Below the pieces are notes generated by a model. The model was not told where the DNA came from, did not search any database, and saw only the letters and a list, made by a program, of their open reading frames with translations. A stretch of 33,828 nucleotides of DNA from a virus, in the IMG/VR virus record IMGVR_UViG_3300025674_000183, positions 1 through 33,828 of that record; one strand, given 5' to 3'. A program made the position numbers and the translations under genes. Every line of letters begins with the position of its first letter. The stretch's first letter is position 1. Below are positions 20,701-29,439 of this stretch, piece by piece.

Positions 20701-23051
20701 AAGCTTGGTTTAGAAGCGCAGAAGCGTTACCACTTAGAAAAGAATTAGCAAGATTAGGCGGTAAGAAAATGGAAGGTATTGTTTCTAACGCTCGTGATGC
20801 TGATGCTTATTTAGCTTCTGTAGAAGCACGTATAAGAATAAAAACTGGTGAACAATTAATTGAAGGTAAAAACTATATAGCAGGAGATAAATACAGTTAT
20901 AAATTTGGTACATTTGGTGGAGAACAAAGATTAAGAGATGCTATTGCTACTGGTAAATTAGAGTTACCTAGAGGTAAAAAATTAGATAAAGCAAACGTTA
21001 TAAACTTTATTCCTGATGTCACAAAAGAATATAATAAAAAACATTTAGAAACAATTTACAAAGGGTTGTCATATTATGTTGATGAAGGTTTAGATTTTGG
21101 TTTAGTAAAAGGTTCAAGACCACAACAAGATGTAAGTGGCTTTTTAGGTAAACTAGAAAACAAATTAGATACTATGACTGATATAGCTTTTAAACATCTT
21201 ATGACTAAACCTAATGCTTATTTATCTAGGTCTGTTACTTGGAAACAATATAGATGGCAATGGATTAATGATAATTTTATGGACATGTCACCTGAACTAC
21301 AAAAGAAATTTGTTAAAGAAGCTCAAGAAGCTAAAATACCTAAAAAAGTTATTGATGAAATGCGTGGTCAAAAAGGTGTAGCTACAAGTAAAATAGACGA
21401 CTATGACTTAGCTAATACACAAAGCAGGGCTTATGGATTAGCTGCTACCAAACAATTATTATATGACGCATCTAAAAAACATTTAATATCTGATATTACA
21501 AGAAACATATTTCCCTTCCCTGAAGTATGGTTTGAGTTAGCACAGACTTGGAGCAAAATATTAATAGCTAACCCTTATAGAGCTAGACAAGCACAACTAT
21601 TTACTACTGGTGCTAAAGGTTCTAATGTCAATGAATACACAGGAGAAGGTTTCTTTGCACCAGACCCTAATGGTTCAGGTTCAGAAATGTTTGTTTATCC
21701 GGGTATGGACTTTATGAGTAATGCTATATTTGGTAAAGATAGTGGTGTGAAAGTAGCTCCACAAGGTTTTGTTCAGGGTATAAACTTATTGGGTCAGGGA
21801 TTTGTTCCGGGTCCATTACCTTATGTAGGTGTTCTTGCAGATAAAGTATTACCAAGACATGGACTAGGTAAAGATATTAGAGGTTTATTATATGGTGAGT
21901 TTGGACCACCAAAATTAGGAGATGTTGTACCAACACCTGCATGGTTAGATAAAATACTATCTGCAGTAGGTGTAGGAGAAGATAGACAACAATTAAGAGC
22001 ATCTACAACTATAGACGTATATAGATATGGTAAAGCTGTTGGTAGAGATAAATCTTTAGCAGAACAAGGAAAACTAGATAAGTACTTAAATAAAGGTATG
22101 AGTTTAGACGATGCTTACATGGCATATTCAAAACGTCAAGCATCACAACTTTATTTGTTTAGAGGATTATCACAGTTTTTTCTACCTACTGGTTGGACAC
22201 CAAGATACTACATTGAAGATAAAAATGGTAAGTATTGGGGTGCGCAGATACTAGCTAATGAATATAGAGAGTTAGTTGACAAAAACGATGATGACCAAAT
22301 TGCTGCTGCTAATGAGTTTTTAAGAACATATGGCATGGAACATGGTTGGTTAACTGCACCTAAAACACAATCTAAAGTAGGAAAACAATCCTTTACAGAC
22401 AGAGTATTAGAATTTCAATCTAAAAATAAAAAATTACTTGAAACATTAGAATTGTCTAAATGGTATGCCTTACCTGATAGTCCCTATGATGAACGTAATT
22501 ATGCAAACATGTATGATGCTTTTAACAAAGGAGATAGAGTAACACTATCGCCTGAAGAATATCAAAGACAAGTAAATGATACACGTGGTTATTTTCAATA
22601 CTCAGCGTTTAAAGAACAAGTAGAAGCTATGGGATTATCTTCTGCAGATGAAGTACAAGTATTAAGAGTGTATAGAAATTATTTAATTGAACAACTACCG
22701 GGCTTTCAGAGAGATTATGGAACAATTAATCCGGTTAAAGCAAGAGATGTTTTAGAAGAAATGCAAGCAGAATGGACTACAAATGAGCTAGTATTAAAAC
22801 TAGAATCTGGAAAAGCATTTGCTGAGTTTAACCCTATATGGGAAGAAGCAGGTAAAATTTCAGAAAGTTATGGTTTTAGTGATAGTTGGTGGCTAACGAG
22901 TTCTGCACCAGAAGCAAAAGCATTGAGATTAGGAGTAGCCCAAATCGCTAGAAATATAACAAAAGAATATCCGGATTTTAAATATATATGGATAGGAGTT
23001 TACAGTAGACTGTTCAGAGACGATACTGAACTTATAGGAATATTTAACTAA
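17748..23051 (+). CDS. Giant 1767-residue virion protein, candidate internal/ejection protein
   Basis: This is the largest gene, starting with GTG at a TAGTG overlap. The protein is polar and mostly helical by composition, with a few less polar stretches: near residues 345-370 (GLIDGGIRLIADVPLAKGIS), near 845-875 (LVLLRGAWFIRVFLEESM) and near 1254-1280 (FPFPEVWFELAQTWSKILIA). No protease, lysozyme or polymerase motif is evident. Phage proteins of this size with membrane-like patches are usually internal virion proteins ejected with DNA, or tape measures. Lying between portal and capsid genes and apart from the tail genes favours an internal protein. The family is not recognised. Confidence 0.75.
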   Translation: MFFPDPIFEQSQVANNVARNNKFKNLKQNLSDVDPQNLIAFTKKFPNAPQSLLIGFTQVGADPNSTAVEEIVDRYSISQSEQAAKQWELASTDGQGNSLMPEHQDMTLNLAKVFKGDAQLGVWALLGFESMGEKVIKINRQLKYVADLHAYDSMLESGMLPTEAQESLAMYVSNTQVPDIGKDKGTWGELKEYVEMWSESNKLAGETAFSAAFREAWNGNPVNFDRNRKFIFESLIAEDDIRYQRLLDMGISENEARKIYYDNVGTPIKANEALGMQEYTSLSSPNRIQFFEGRKSNYAPGNNINDMFSISNWWRQKQGLDTGVLQPYSPGRQIAYNVTPSGTTAANTLSGLIDGGIRLIADVPLAKGISGINKLKNASISVDKLLDAGKAAKVDNYLNAFNKTVNDLEDYVDPFSDKKPLISGKNGQLIRKFKGPEGREYAAGRKLYKQAGVISGTRKSLFRNTSQDLMNSPFGRKITRALTEENNVAKLMTTPGLDNLDYTVAKQIADSRDYLTTRQILDNLFDTGIINQLPGKQSGLTNAVLKTSALKGKELLDSQNVLKQTVGKGLSAIGREDAAFRSVGSYLGGGVKQGINVLKGKPVEGDAFAQLMGFSANMRSGYKPYMNKILSVTPEEGLSFTNRNSAVRNLVSHLQVTGYSYDAMKPIVDELIDIADGDFEAIQNFAYQQILRDEFIMQQTGKNIATQRIAKKIFESNADIRKYFIDSLTGENMPFVGDVMETIVQRGPDGEEINMVVPSLHLLAESSELMAPLVDYRLINRALGKVFTTYGDEFEGGLRANLKHTGKNMVKAFKGGEDFTGIIPSKNLTDDAYTLTLDYMTRNVFKPLVLLRGAWFIRVFLEESMRMAAAGLDNMFINPASHLVWARSHGQAGKLSKKFLGESAGGVDSAKIRESLEYKDVTNSVWSAGALKGRPTRGSSMGRDFIEIRRGEDGYVNGIATELIQLRNDPIARYLAANGFNDASKAWFRSAEALPLRKELARLGGKKMEGIVSNARDADAYLASVEARIRIKTGEQLIEGKNYIAGDKYSYKFGTFGGEQRLRDAIATGKLELPRGKKLDKANVINFIPDVTKEYNKKHLETIYKGLSYYVDEGLDFGLVKGSRPQQDVSGFLGKLENKLDTMTDIAFKHLMTKPNAYLSRSVTWKQYRWQWINDNFMDMSPELQKKFVKEAQEAKIPKKVIDEMRGQKGVATSKIDDYDLANTQSRAYGLAATKQLLYDASKKHLISDITRNIFPFPEVWFELAQTWSKILIANPYRARQAQLFTTGAKGSNVNEYTGEGFFAPDPNGSGSEMFVYPGMDFMSNAIFGKDSGVKVAPQGFVQGINLLGQGFVPGPLPYVGVLADKVLPRHGLGKDIRGLLYGEFGPPKLGDVVPTPAWLDKILSAVGVGEDRQQLRASTTIDVYRYGKAVGRDKSLAEQGKLDKYLNKGMSLDDAYMAYSKRQASQLYLFRGLSQFFLPTGWTPRYYIEDKNGKYWGAQILANEYRELVDKNDDDQIAAANEFLRTYGMEHGWLTAPKTQSKVGKQSFTDRVLEFQSKNKKLLETLELSKWYALPDSPYDERNYANMYDAFNKGDRVTLSPEEYQRQVNDTRGYFQYSAFKEQVEAMGLSSADEVQVLRVYRNYLIEQLPGFQRDYGTINPVKARDVLEEMQAEWTTNELVLKLESGKAFAEFNPIWEEAGKISESYGFSDSWWLTSSAPEAKALRLGVAQIARNITKEYPDFKYIWIGVYSRLFRDDTELIGIFN

Positions 23052-24184
23052 TGGAAGAATTAATACAAAAACAATTTGGAGTTTCTGTACAAGAATTTAG
23101 GGACACATACATGACAGTAGTTCCTGCATATTATTCTCGTATAATAAATGCTATTGATGCAAATGATGTTGATGTGTTGCAACCTATATTAGATGAAATA
23201 AATATGGTACAAGATACATCAGGTGTACCAGAAGTAGAACAATTTGAAAATGCTAATACCGTGGAAGAAACAATTCAAAGCGGTATATCCGAAGCATTAA
23301 AAAATACACCTTATAGTACAGGTCCATCAAGACAAATTTATGTAAAAAATCCTGAAACAGGAAAGTTAGAATTGCAAATGTTACCTAGCAATTTTGCTAA
23401 TGGTTTTACTGCTTTATTTAATATAAGTCAACAACCAGAATTGTTAGCAGAATTACAAGATAGTTTTGTAAAAAATGGTTTAGTAGATGCAGAATATTTT
23501 GATGATGAAGAAGTATTTGGAGAAAAAACACAAGCTGTTTTATCTGCTGTTATGGAGTATGCAGACAATACAATTTTCATTGAACAAGATAGTGAAGAAG
23601 GTCAAGCACTTATTGAACAACATGGTTCTACATATGGTTTCTTAGAGGGAGACCCTGAAAATGTAGCATTTAGTATGGCTGTATTAGACCTAGCAGTAGA
23701 AGGTATGTCTCAAAGTGTTAAAGTACAAAAAGATTTACAAGAAAAATTAGAAGATGAACAAGCTAGACAAGTACTTGCATCACAATATGATGTACCTACT
23801 GATTTAGAAATGGAAGAAACTATTGATGAAGTTTTTCAAAGTATTGTACCTAGAGAAGCTACAGAAGCAGAAAAAGCTAGATACAGTACAAGACTTGCAC
23901 AATTATATTCACCTAGATTTAAACAATTAGAAGCTTTAGAAAAAGCAATTAGAACTAATAATATATTTCAAACAGTAGATGTTACTAAAGAGTTTGAAGG
24001 TAGAATGGTAACTGGACAAGAAGAACAATTAAAAACAGATATTTTTCAAATTACAGACCCTGAAAGCGTTATACAATCAGAAATAAAAGAAGATTTAAGT
24101 GCTGAAGCTAGTGCAATAGAACAAGCTAATGCAGCTAGAAGACAACAGTCATCACTTATTGCAGCTATGTTAGGACAGATATAA
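23051..24184 (+). CDS. Putative internal virion or structural protein, 377 residues
   Basis: This acidic, Gln-rich, mainly helical protein begins MEELIQKQFGVSVQEFRDTY, and its C-terminal third is a long helical region (EKARYSTRLAQLYSPRFKQL onward). The middle contains YVKNPETGKLELQMLPSNFA and an acidic EYFDDEEVFGEK segment. It is joined to both neighbours by TAATG. It belongs to the five-gene set between portal and scaffold that probably encodes ejected or capsid-internal proteins acting with the 1767-residue protein. No known domain is visible. Confidence 0.65.
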   Translation: MEELIQKQFGVSVQEFRDTYMTVVPAYYSRIINAIDANDVDVLQPILDEINMVQDTSGVPEVEQFENANTVEETIQSGISEALKNTPYSTGPSRQIYVKNPETGKLELQMLPSNFANGFTALFNISQQPELLAELQDSFVKNGLVDAEYFDDEEVFGEKTQAVLSAVMEYADNTIFIEQDSEEGQALIEQHGSTYGFLEGDPENVAFSMAVLDLAVEGMSQSVKVQKDLQEKLEDEQARQVLASQYDVPTDLEMEETIDEVFQSIVPREATEAEKARYSTRLAQLYSPRFKQLEALEKAIRTNNIFQTVDVTKEFEGRMVTGQEEQLKTDIFQITDPESVIQSEIKEDLSAEASAIEQANAARRQQSSLIAAMLGQI

Positions 24185-25053
24185 TGGAAAATACACCATT
24201 TGATGAACACATGGCAGGTACAACTGATGCTGAAATAGCAGAATGGTATGGAGAAAAGTACGGTAAAGATTACATTACTGATACTAAAACCATGACACCT
24301 GCACAAATAGACGACATTAAAACACAGTTTAAAACAGATGTAGCACAATCTTTTTTAGATGATACAGATGAAGTTGCATTGTCTGCTAGAGAATGGCTTA
24401 ATGAAAACACATCAAGAGGTGTAGACCCTACAGCACAAACTGATGACACATTGTTATCTTTAAGTGAACAAGACGAAGTTATACAAAGAAATAAAGATTT
24501 TGATTTAGAAAACGCTTTAACTGATGATGAAATATTTATGAGAGATGTACAACCTGATATTGACGATTATTATGCAGATTTAGCAGCAAGAGAACCTACT
24601 GATGAAATGATAAATTCTTATTATGAAGCACAATCCTCAGCAGACCAAGCAATGATTGATAATTATTATGACAATTTAATTGATGATACACAAAACATTA
24701 AAATAGCAGACACTCCAGTTACAGGTAAAGTAATTAAACAAACTATAAAAAATAGATTAAAAAAAGTTTTAATAGGTGGTGTTGATGCTTTAGACATATA
24801 TGAATTAGGTTTAATTGGTATGGCATTAGTAGAACCTGCTGTACAAAAAGCATTAAATCCTATAATGCCAATGATAATTCCCGGCTTCAAAGGTAAATTA
24901 GATAGTAAAACATACGGTCAACAAGTAATAGAAAACTTACAAACAACTGCAAAGATTTCACCTACTGCAAAAGTTGCAGAAAAATTTAGTGAAATGCCAA
25001 AACAAGGAGAATACAGCTCCTATAGTTGGGTAGGAAAGATGTTAGATAGATGA
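24184..25053 (+). CDS. Putative internal virion protein with hydrophobic segment, 289 residues
   Basis: This very acidic protein (many Asp-Asp pairs across residues 1-170) carries a hydrophobic stretch near residues 198-235 (DALDIYELGLIGMALVEPAV and NPIMPMIIPGF) that could insert in a membrane. The C-terminus is basic. The acidic body with a membrane-like patch would suit a protein ejected into the host envelope. It is coupled by TAATG upstream and ATGA downstream. No known family recognised. Confidence 0.65.
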   Translation: MENTPFDEHMAGTTDAEIAEWYGEKYGKDYITDTKTMTPAQIDDIKTQFKTDVAQSFLDDTDEVALSAREWLNENTSRGVDPTAQTDDTLLSLSEQDEVIQRNKDFDLENALTDDEIFMRDVQPDIDDYYADLAAREPTDEMINSYYEAQSSADQAMIDNYYDNLIDDTQNIKIADTPVTGKVIKQTIKNRLKKVLIGGVDALDIYELGLIGMALVEPAVQKALNPIMPMIIPGFKGKLDSKTYGQQVIENLQTTAKISPTAKVAEKFSEMPKQGEYSSYSWVGKMLDR

Positions 25054-26267
25054 GTGAAATAACTTGGGGTCCTAAAGGTACACAAATAATTGTTATTGAA
25101 GGTGCTAAATCAGATGAAGAAGGTAACTTAGTAGAGGGTAGCCGTATGGATACTGCATACTTTTTAGGGTATGAGGATACTAATGGGACATTCTTTTTGT
25201 GGTCAGTACCAGAACAAGAGCTATCTGTAGTTACAGACTTAGATGATACACTACAAAGAGGAGCATTAAAACAAGAAGTACTTAATACATTACCTAGTAG
25301 AAAAGTACCATTGACTACATTTAATAGTTTAAGTATTAACAATCAAATAGTTTCTGCAGGTAATTATGCAGAGCTTAAATCTGATTTAACTAATCTTAAT
25401 CCAATACAAGGGTTTTTAAAAGATATGCAAACTATTGCAGATGAATTGTACTGGTGGAAAGATAGTAACTATATAAATATGGTACAAGAAAACTATGCTG
25501 AAACAGGTAGCTATGAACTTAATGCTGCACAAATGGCAGAGTTTTTACAAAAGTATGACATGTCAGAAGCAGAATACAATTCTGCTATTACTAGAGCTAC
25601 AGATAAAAAAGGTTATGAATCTACTAAACAAACATACTACAACTCTATCGTTGACCAAGTAACAAAACTTGGTGGTGAAATATCTGAACAAGGTATGATG
25701 TATCTAGCTACACAATGGGCTAATGGTTTATATAACACAACTAGAGTTACCCAAGAAATTATTGGTTTACTAGACCCATTTTCTAACTTACCTGTATCAG
25801 AGGGATTTAAAACTGCTGCAGGAGATACTACACCTATACAAACTGGTGAAACTAAAGTACAAGAATTATTAAACAAATGGCTACCTAAACACATGCACAA
25901 TGAATTTAACATTGAACAAATAGCAGGTGATATAAGAAATAAAGGTGGATATGAAGCACAATTTATTGAAGACCTTAAAGATAAAAGATTTGCTCAATAT
26001 GGTATGTATGATAGAGATATTGCTTGGAATAACATTGTGAGTACATATGTGTCACAAGCTAGTGACATATGGGGTGTACAAGCTATGGAAGATGACCCAG
26101 TAATACTTGATGCAGTACAAAGAAATAATCAAACAGTATCAAGAGAAGAACTTAAGAAAATTGGTTTAGAACGAGGATATCAGAAGACTGTGACAGATTT
26201 TGCAAGTAGTATGGCTGATGCTTTTGGTACAGGCGTAGTTAAATCTGCAGGATACTTGGAGGGGTAA
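25050..26267 (+). CDS. Putative structural protein, 405 residues
   Basis: It starts MSEITWGPKGTQIIVIEGAK at an ATGA overlap. The first 110 residues look beta-rich (TAYFLGYEDTNGTFFLWSVP), the rest helical with AQMAEFLQKYDMSEAEYNSA and a Trp-containing YDRDIAWNNIVSTYVSQASD. The end (FASSMADAFGTGVVKSAGYL) is Ala/Gly-rich. It belongs to the portal-to-scaffold set. The layout of a beta head and helical body could suit an internal core or connector protein. Function is inferred from position only. Confidence 0.65.
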   Translation: MSEITWGPKGTQIIVIEGAKSDEEGNLVEGSRMDTAYFLGYEDTNGTFFLWSVPEQELSVVTDLDDTLQRGALKQEVLNTLPSRKVPLTTFNSLSINNQIVSAGNYAELKSDLTNLNPIQGFLKDMQTIADELYWWKDSNYINMVQENYAETGSYELNAAQMAEFLQKYDMSEAEYNSAITRATDKKGYESTKQTYYNSIVDQVTKLGGEISEQGMMYLATQWANGLYNTTRVTQEIIGLLDPFSNLPVSEGFKTAAGDTTPIQTGETKVQELLNKWLPKHMHNEFNIEQIAGDIRNKGGYEAQFIEDLKDKRFAQYGMYDRDIAWNNIVSTYVSQASDIWGVQAMEDDPVILDAVQRNNQTVSREELKKIGLERGYQKTVTDFASSMADAFGTGVVKSAGYLEG

Positions 26268-27256
26268 TGGCAACATATGTAGTAGTAGGAAGTCCCGGAA
26301 AATATGTAGTTAAAGAAGCTACAACAGAAGAAGAAAAACGTAGCGGTATGTCTGAAATTGCTGCTAAACAAACAGCAGAAAACTTAAATGCAGCAACTCC
26401 ACAAAGTTCTAGTAATGGCGGACAAACAACACCTCCACCTACTCAATTACCATCAGTAAACACAGACGCAGCTATGGCAGTTGCAAGAAGTTTATTTAGT
26501 TTTTTTCCTGAAGCTGTATTAAAAGATTATGCTAATGCTTGGATTAAATTTGATGACAAACAATTAGCACTTGCTGAAACAAGAACAAAACCTGCATGGC
26601 AAAAAGAATTTGGATTTTTACAAAGAGATGATGGTAGTTTAATTATGTCTGAAGCTGAAATGTTATCTACTAAAGCTAGTTATGCAGAAACCTTAAGAGA
26701 AGTAGATATAACAGATATTAGTCAATTTGAAAATAAATTTAATGATTTAATTACTGGTGAAGTTTCTGCGGCAGAGTTTCAACAAAGAGTAGACCTTGTA
26801 TACAATCAAGTAGTAGACCAAATACCAGAGGTAGAACGTTTATATAGAGAACGATATGGTATTGAATTAGACCAACCTACTATATTTGGTGCATTACTTG
26901 ACCCTGATATATCAGATAAAGTACTTAAAGGTGATATACAAACTTTACAACTACAAGCACAAGCAAGTATTAGAGGGTTTACACAATCTTTTGCTAGGGC
27001 AGAAGAACTAAGAAAACAAGGATTTACTGCACAACAAGCAGCACAAGTATATGAACAAGCAACTGGATTTATGGAAGCTGCTCAAACTGTTGGTAGAGAA
27101 TTAGAATTAGAAACACTAGAAGAAGCAGCACTCGGTGACATAAGTTCACAACAAAGATTGCAAAGAATATCAGCAGAAATACAATCTGCAGGTGGTGTAC
27201 AACTAGGAGCAGCACAAACACAAACTGGTGAAATAGTTGGACTTATAGAAGATTAG
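26267..27256 (+). CDS. Putative structural protein with helical C-terminus, 329 residues
   Basis: This protein has a short beta-like start (MATYVVVGSPGKYVVKEATT), a Ser/Thr/Pro/Gln-rich linker (residues 40-65), then a mainly helical body. The last 100 residues (ARAEELRKQGFTAQQAAQVY and ETLEEAALGDISSQQRLQRI) are Ala/Gln/Glu-rich coiled-coil-like. GGAGG precedes the ATG, which overlaps the previous stop. It is the last gene before the structured leader at 27259, so it probably ends one translational unit. No family recognised. Confidence 0.65.
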   Translation: MATYVVVGSPGKYVVKEATTEEEKRSGMSEIAAKQTAENLNAATPQSSSNGGQTTPPPTQLPSVNTDAAMAVARSLFSFFPEAVLKDYANAWIKFDDKQLALAETRTKPAWQKEFGFLQRDDGSLIMSEAEMLSTKASYAETLREVDITDISQFENKFNDLITGEVSAAEFQQRVDLVYNQVVDQIPEVERLYRERYGIELDQPTIFGALLDPDISDKVLKGDIQTLQLQAQASIRGFTQSFARAEELRKQGFTAQQAAQVYEQATGFMEAAQTVGRELELETLEEAALGDISSQQRLQRISAEIQSAGGVQLGAAQTQTGEIVGLIED

Positions 27257-27258
27257 TG

Positions 27259-27429
27259 TATACTAATGTGTATAGCGTTGCGTGGTCCGCTTAAAGACCT
27301 GCAATCAGATTTTGGTCCTACGTCAAAATCTTGTACTTAAATTCGTAGAGTAAGGACTTTAGCTAGAGCTACAGTAACTAAAGTCAAGTGTGGTCTGTAG
27401 TCCCACGTTAGACATCCACAGGGTCTAAC
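27259..27429 (+). ncRNA. Structured leader upstream of scaffold and capsid genes
   Basis: The gap 27257-27459 holds no gene but a chain of hairpins. TTGC..GGTC/GACC..GCAA spans 27278-27304. The perfect 8-bp AGATTTTG/CAAAATCT is at 27307-27331 and the perfect 8-bp GACTTTAG/CTAAAGTC at 27355-27385. GTGG/CCAC is at 27390-27406 and the perfect 7-bp GTTAGAC/GTCTAAC at 27407-27429. CTTA/TAAG and TATAC/GTATA are smaller. It looks richer in G+C than its surroundings and ends 17 bases before the AGGAGG site of the scaffold gene. Candidate roles are an mRNA-processing or stability leader for the most highly expressed proteins, or an independent RNA. No known class recognised. Confidence 0.5.
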
Positions 27430-27459
27430 TGCAAGGGTAATGCTGTGAGGAGGTACGAA

Positions 27460-27948
27460 ATGACAGAAAACTATACAGATGCAGGCGAAGAAACTATTAA
27501 TGAATCTTCCGGAGCTAAACAAATGCGTCAGAAAATTAAATCGCAAGAAGAAGAAAATGCAGATTTAAAAGCTAAGTTAGCAATGTATGAGCAGGAGAAA
27601 TTAGAAACTGCTGTAACAGGAATTGGCTTAGACCCTAACGCAGGGTTTGGTAAAGCATTAAAGCAAGTGTATAAAGGAGATGTCACACAAGACGCTCTTT
27701 TGGATTTTGCAAAGCAAGAGTATGGCTATGAACCAACAGGTGTTTCAGAACAGGATGCACCACAACCAGTTCAGGAAGCTGTAATTCAAAGTGATGCACG
27801 AGCTAGAGTAGAAGCACTTGAAAATAGTTCACAATCAGTTGTACCCAAAGATGCTTCAGAAGTTTTACAAAAAGTTGCAGAAAGCGGTAATACTAAAGAC
27901 AGTATTAGAGCGAAACTCAACATAATGGAAGCTCAGAAGAATCTATAA
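27460..27948 (+). CDS. Capsid scaffold protein
   Basis: I choose ATG 27460 (MTENYTDAGEETINESSGAK), preceded by GAGGAGG at six bases; the in-frame GTG at 27445 overlaps that site. The 162-residue product is charged, Gln/Glu/Lys-rich and helical, with a coiled coil at about 18-50 (MRQKIKSQEEENADLKAKLA) and a helical, partly basic C-terminus (KDSIRAKLNIMEAQKNL). Composition, length and place directly before the capsid gene fit a scaffold that guides prohead assembly and then leaves. The C-terminal helix would be the usual capsid-binding part. Confidence 0.78.
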   Translation: MTENYTDAGEETINESSGAKQMRQKIKSQEEENADLKAKLAMYEQEKLETAVTGIGLDPNAGFGKALKQVYKGDVTQDALLDFAKQEYGYEPTGVSEQDAPQPVQEAVIQSDARARVEALENSSQSVVPKDASEVLQKVAESGNTKDSIRAKLNIMEAQKNL

Positions 27949-27987
27949 AATTTAGTATAAGTACGAGTAATTATGTAGGAGGTAATT

Positions 27988-29019
27988 ATGGCAGCTATAG
28001 GCAGCCCTAATCCAATCTCAGCAAGTGAGATAAATAACTTTACAGGCGAGTTGTTTAAAGTCACACCACATAGAACTCCATTATTATCAGCATCCGGAGG
28101 ACTTACCGGAGGAAAAGCTATTAATAGCACATTCTTCCAGTTCCAAACGATTGATAATGCTACAGTATCTTCAGTTACACCGGGAACAGAAGGTGGCGCA
28201 CCTAACTATAATGGTCGTTCACGTTCTGCTATCCAAGGTGTACTTGAGATATTTCATGAAGCAGTTCAGTTAACCTTTACTGCTCAAGCAGCTTATGGAG
28301 AGATTGTGCCGTTTGACTTGGCAGCTAACTATAAGAACAGTATTGACAAGTTAGCATTAGAGGGTACTAACCCTGTTAATGATGAAATGGCTGAACAACT
28401 TCAGCTAGTTCTTGAACTTGTTGCAAAAAAAGCAGAGTTCCAAGCTTTTAATGGTACTTTTGCAGACGGAACCGCAGCTAGTAGGCAAATGAGGGGCTTA
28501 GATGCTCATTGTAACCTTACTGGTGGCAACGTTTATTTTAACGATGCTAATGGTGATGGTACCGGTGCAGACCAAAAAATACATTGGGACACAGTAGCAG
28601 GTGCTATGAAGAAACTATATGATGCAGGCGCTCCAATGAGAGAACCAGTATTATTTGTTTCTCCTGCAATGTTGTTGGACCTTAACAAAGAACTTGTTAA
28701 CCCAACAGTATCAGGTGCTTTAACAGGCGGTATTCTACCTAGAGACAGAAATGTCGGAGGTGTTGACATTGACACTATCGTAACTCCATTTGGAGCTATG
28801 GGATTGGCTTTGTCTGACTACTTACCTGCTAACAAAGCATTTATTGTAGACATGGCATATGTTGCACCTATCTTCTTGAACATTCCGGGCAAGGGAACAG
28901 TCTTCATAAGAGACTTAGACCAAGCCGACAATGCAAGAATGGGTAAAGCAGTTTACATGGAAATGGGATTTGACTTCGGTCCTCCACAATACCATTGTGA
29001 AATTGCCGACATTGCTTAA
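27988..29019 (+). CDS. Major capsid protein, HK97 fold probable
   Basis: This 343-residue protein with a strong AGGAGG site reads MAAIGSPNPISASEINNFTG, has TPHRTPLLSASGG near the N-terminus, a helical spine region (AEQLQLVLELVAKKAEFQAF) and a C-terminal part with FIVDMAYVAPIFLNIPGKGT. The pattern resembles HK97-fold capsid proteins of the SU10/DUF5309-like group. It follows a scaffold gene, and codon choice looks less A+T-biased than in its neighbours, as expected for the most abundant virion protein. There is no sign of a fused protease. It builds the icosahedral shell. Confidence 0.87.
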   Translation: MAAIGSPNPISASEINNFTGELFKVTPHRTPLLSASGGLTGGKAINSTFFQFQTIDNATVSSVTPGTEGGAPNYNGRSRSAIQGVLEIFHEAVQLTFTAQAAYGEIVPFDLAANYKNSIDKLALEGTNPVNDEMAEQLQLVLELVAKKAEFQAFNGTFADGTAASRQMRGLDAHCNLTGGNVYFNDANGDGTGADQKIHWDTVAGAMKKLYDAGAPMREPVLFVSPAMLLDLNKELVNPTVSGALTGGILPRDRNVGGVDIDTIVTPFGAMGLALSDYLPANKAFIVDMAYVAPIFLNIPGKGTVFIRDLDQADNARMGKAVYMEMGFDFGPPQYHCEIADIA

Positions 29020-29031
29020 TAGATAAGTATT

Positions 29032-29068
29032 GAACTTTATGGGGGAATCCACCTTCCCCCTAAAGTTC
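29032..29068 (+). terminator. Strong hairpin after the major capsid gene, possible terminator or mRNA stabiliser
   Basis: GAACTTTATGGGGGAA pairs with TTCCCCCTAAAGTTC around a six-base loop, a 15-bp stem with one unpaired T. It begins 13 bases after the capsid stop. No U-run follows, so it is not a standard intrinsic terminator; partial termination or protection of the capsid mRNA 3-prime end is more likely. The single bulged T recalls the leftward hairpin family, although the sequence differs. Confidence 0.6.
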
Positions 29069-29085
29069 TGCTAAAGTAGGAGATT

Positions 29086-29430
29086 ATGAGTTTAAGTAAA
29101 TCAATAGCTAAAAGTGTAACAATAGATGTATCTGCAGATGCTAACAATTCATCAGGTATAAGTACTGATGGAATGTTATTAGCAGGAATTATTTTTCCTG
29201 CAACAATGACAGGTTCAGCATTAACCCTTGATTTTTCTTTAGATGGAAATACATGGTACGATGTTGTAGAAACAGACGGTACTGAAGTATCTTATACAAT
29301 TACTGCAGGTGACGCAGTTAGAGTTGACCCTAGTGGTTGGGCTTTTGCATCATCAGGTTTTGTCAGAGTAACATCAGGAAGCACAGAAGCTGCAGATAGA
29401 ATAATAACATTAATATTTAGAGCTGCTTAA
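29086..29430 (+). CDS. Small beta-rich virion protein
   Basis: This 114-residue protein with AGGAG before the ATG is rich in Ser/Thr/Ala/Gly and alternating hydrophobics (ALTLDFSLDGNTWYDVVETD, DRIITLIFRAA), as in beta-sandwich capsid-decoration or fibre-tip domains. It lies directly after the capsid gene and its hairpin, a position often used by decoration proteins. The sequence is similar in style to the 108-residue protein at 33182, so the two may be related folds. Confidence 0.65.
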   Translation: MSLSKSIAKSVTIDVSADANNSSGISTDGMLLAGIIFPATMTGSALTLDFSLDGNTWYDVVETDGTEVSYTITAGDAVRVDPSGWAFASSGFVRVTSGSTEAADRIITLIFRAA

Positions 29431-29439
29431 GAGGTATAC

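Noticed and set aside
24986-25342. 118-codon minus-strand frame across two late structural genes
   Set aside because: Antisense to coupled late genes with ATGA overlap; Ser/Leu-rich shadow composition.
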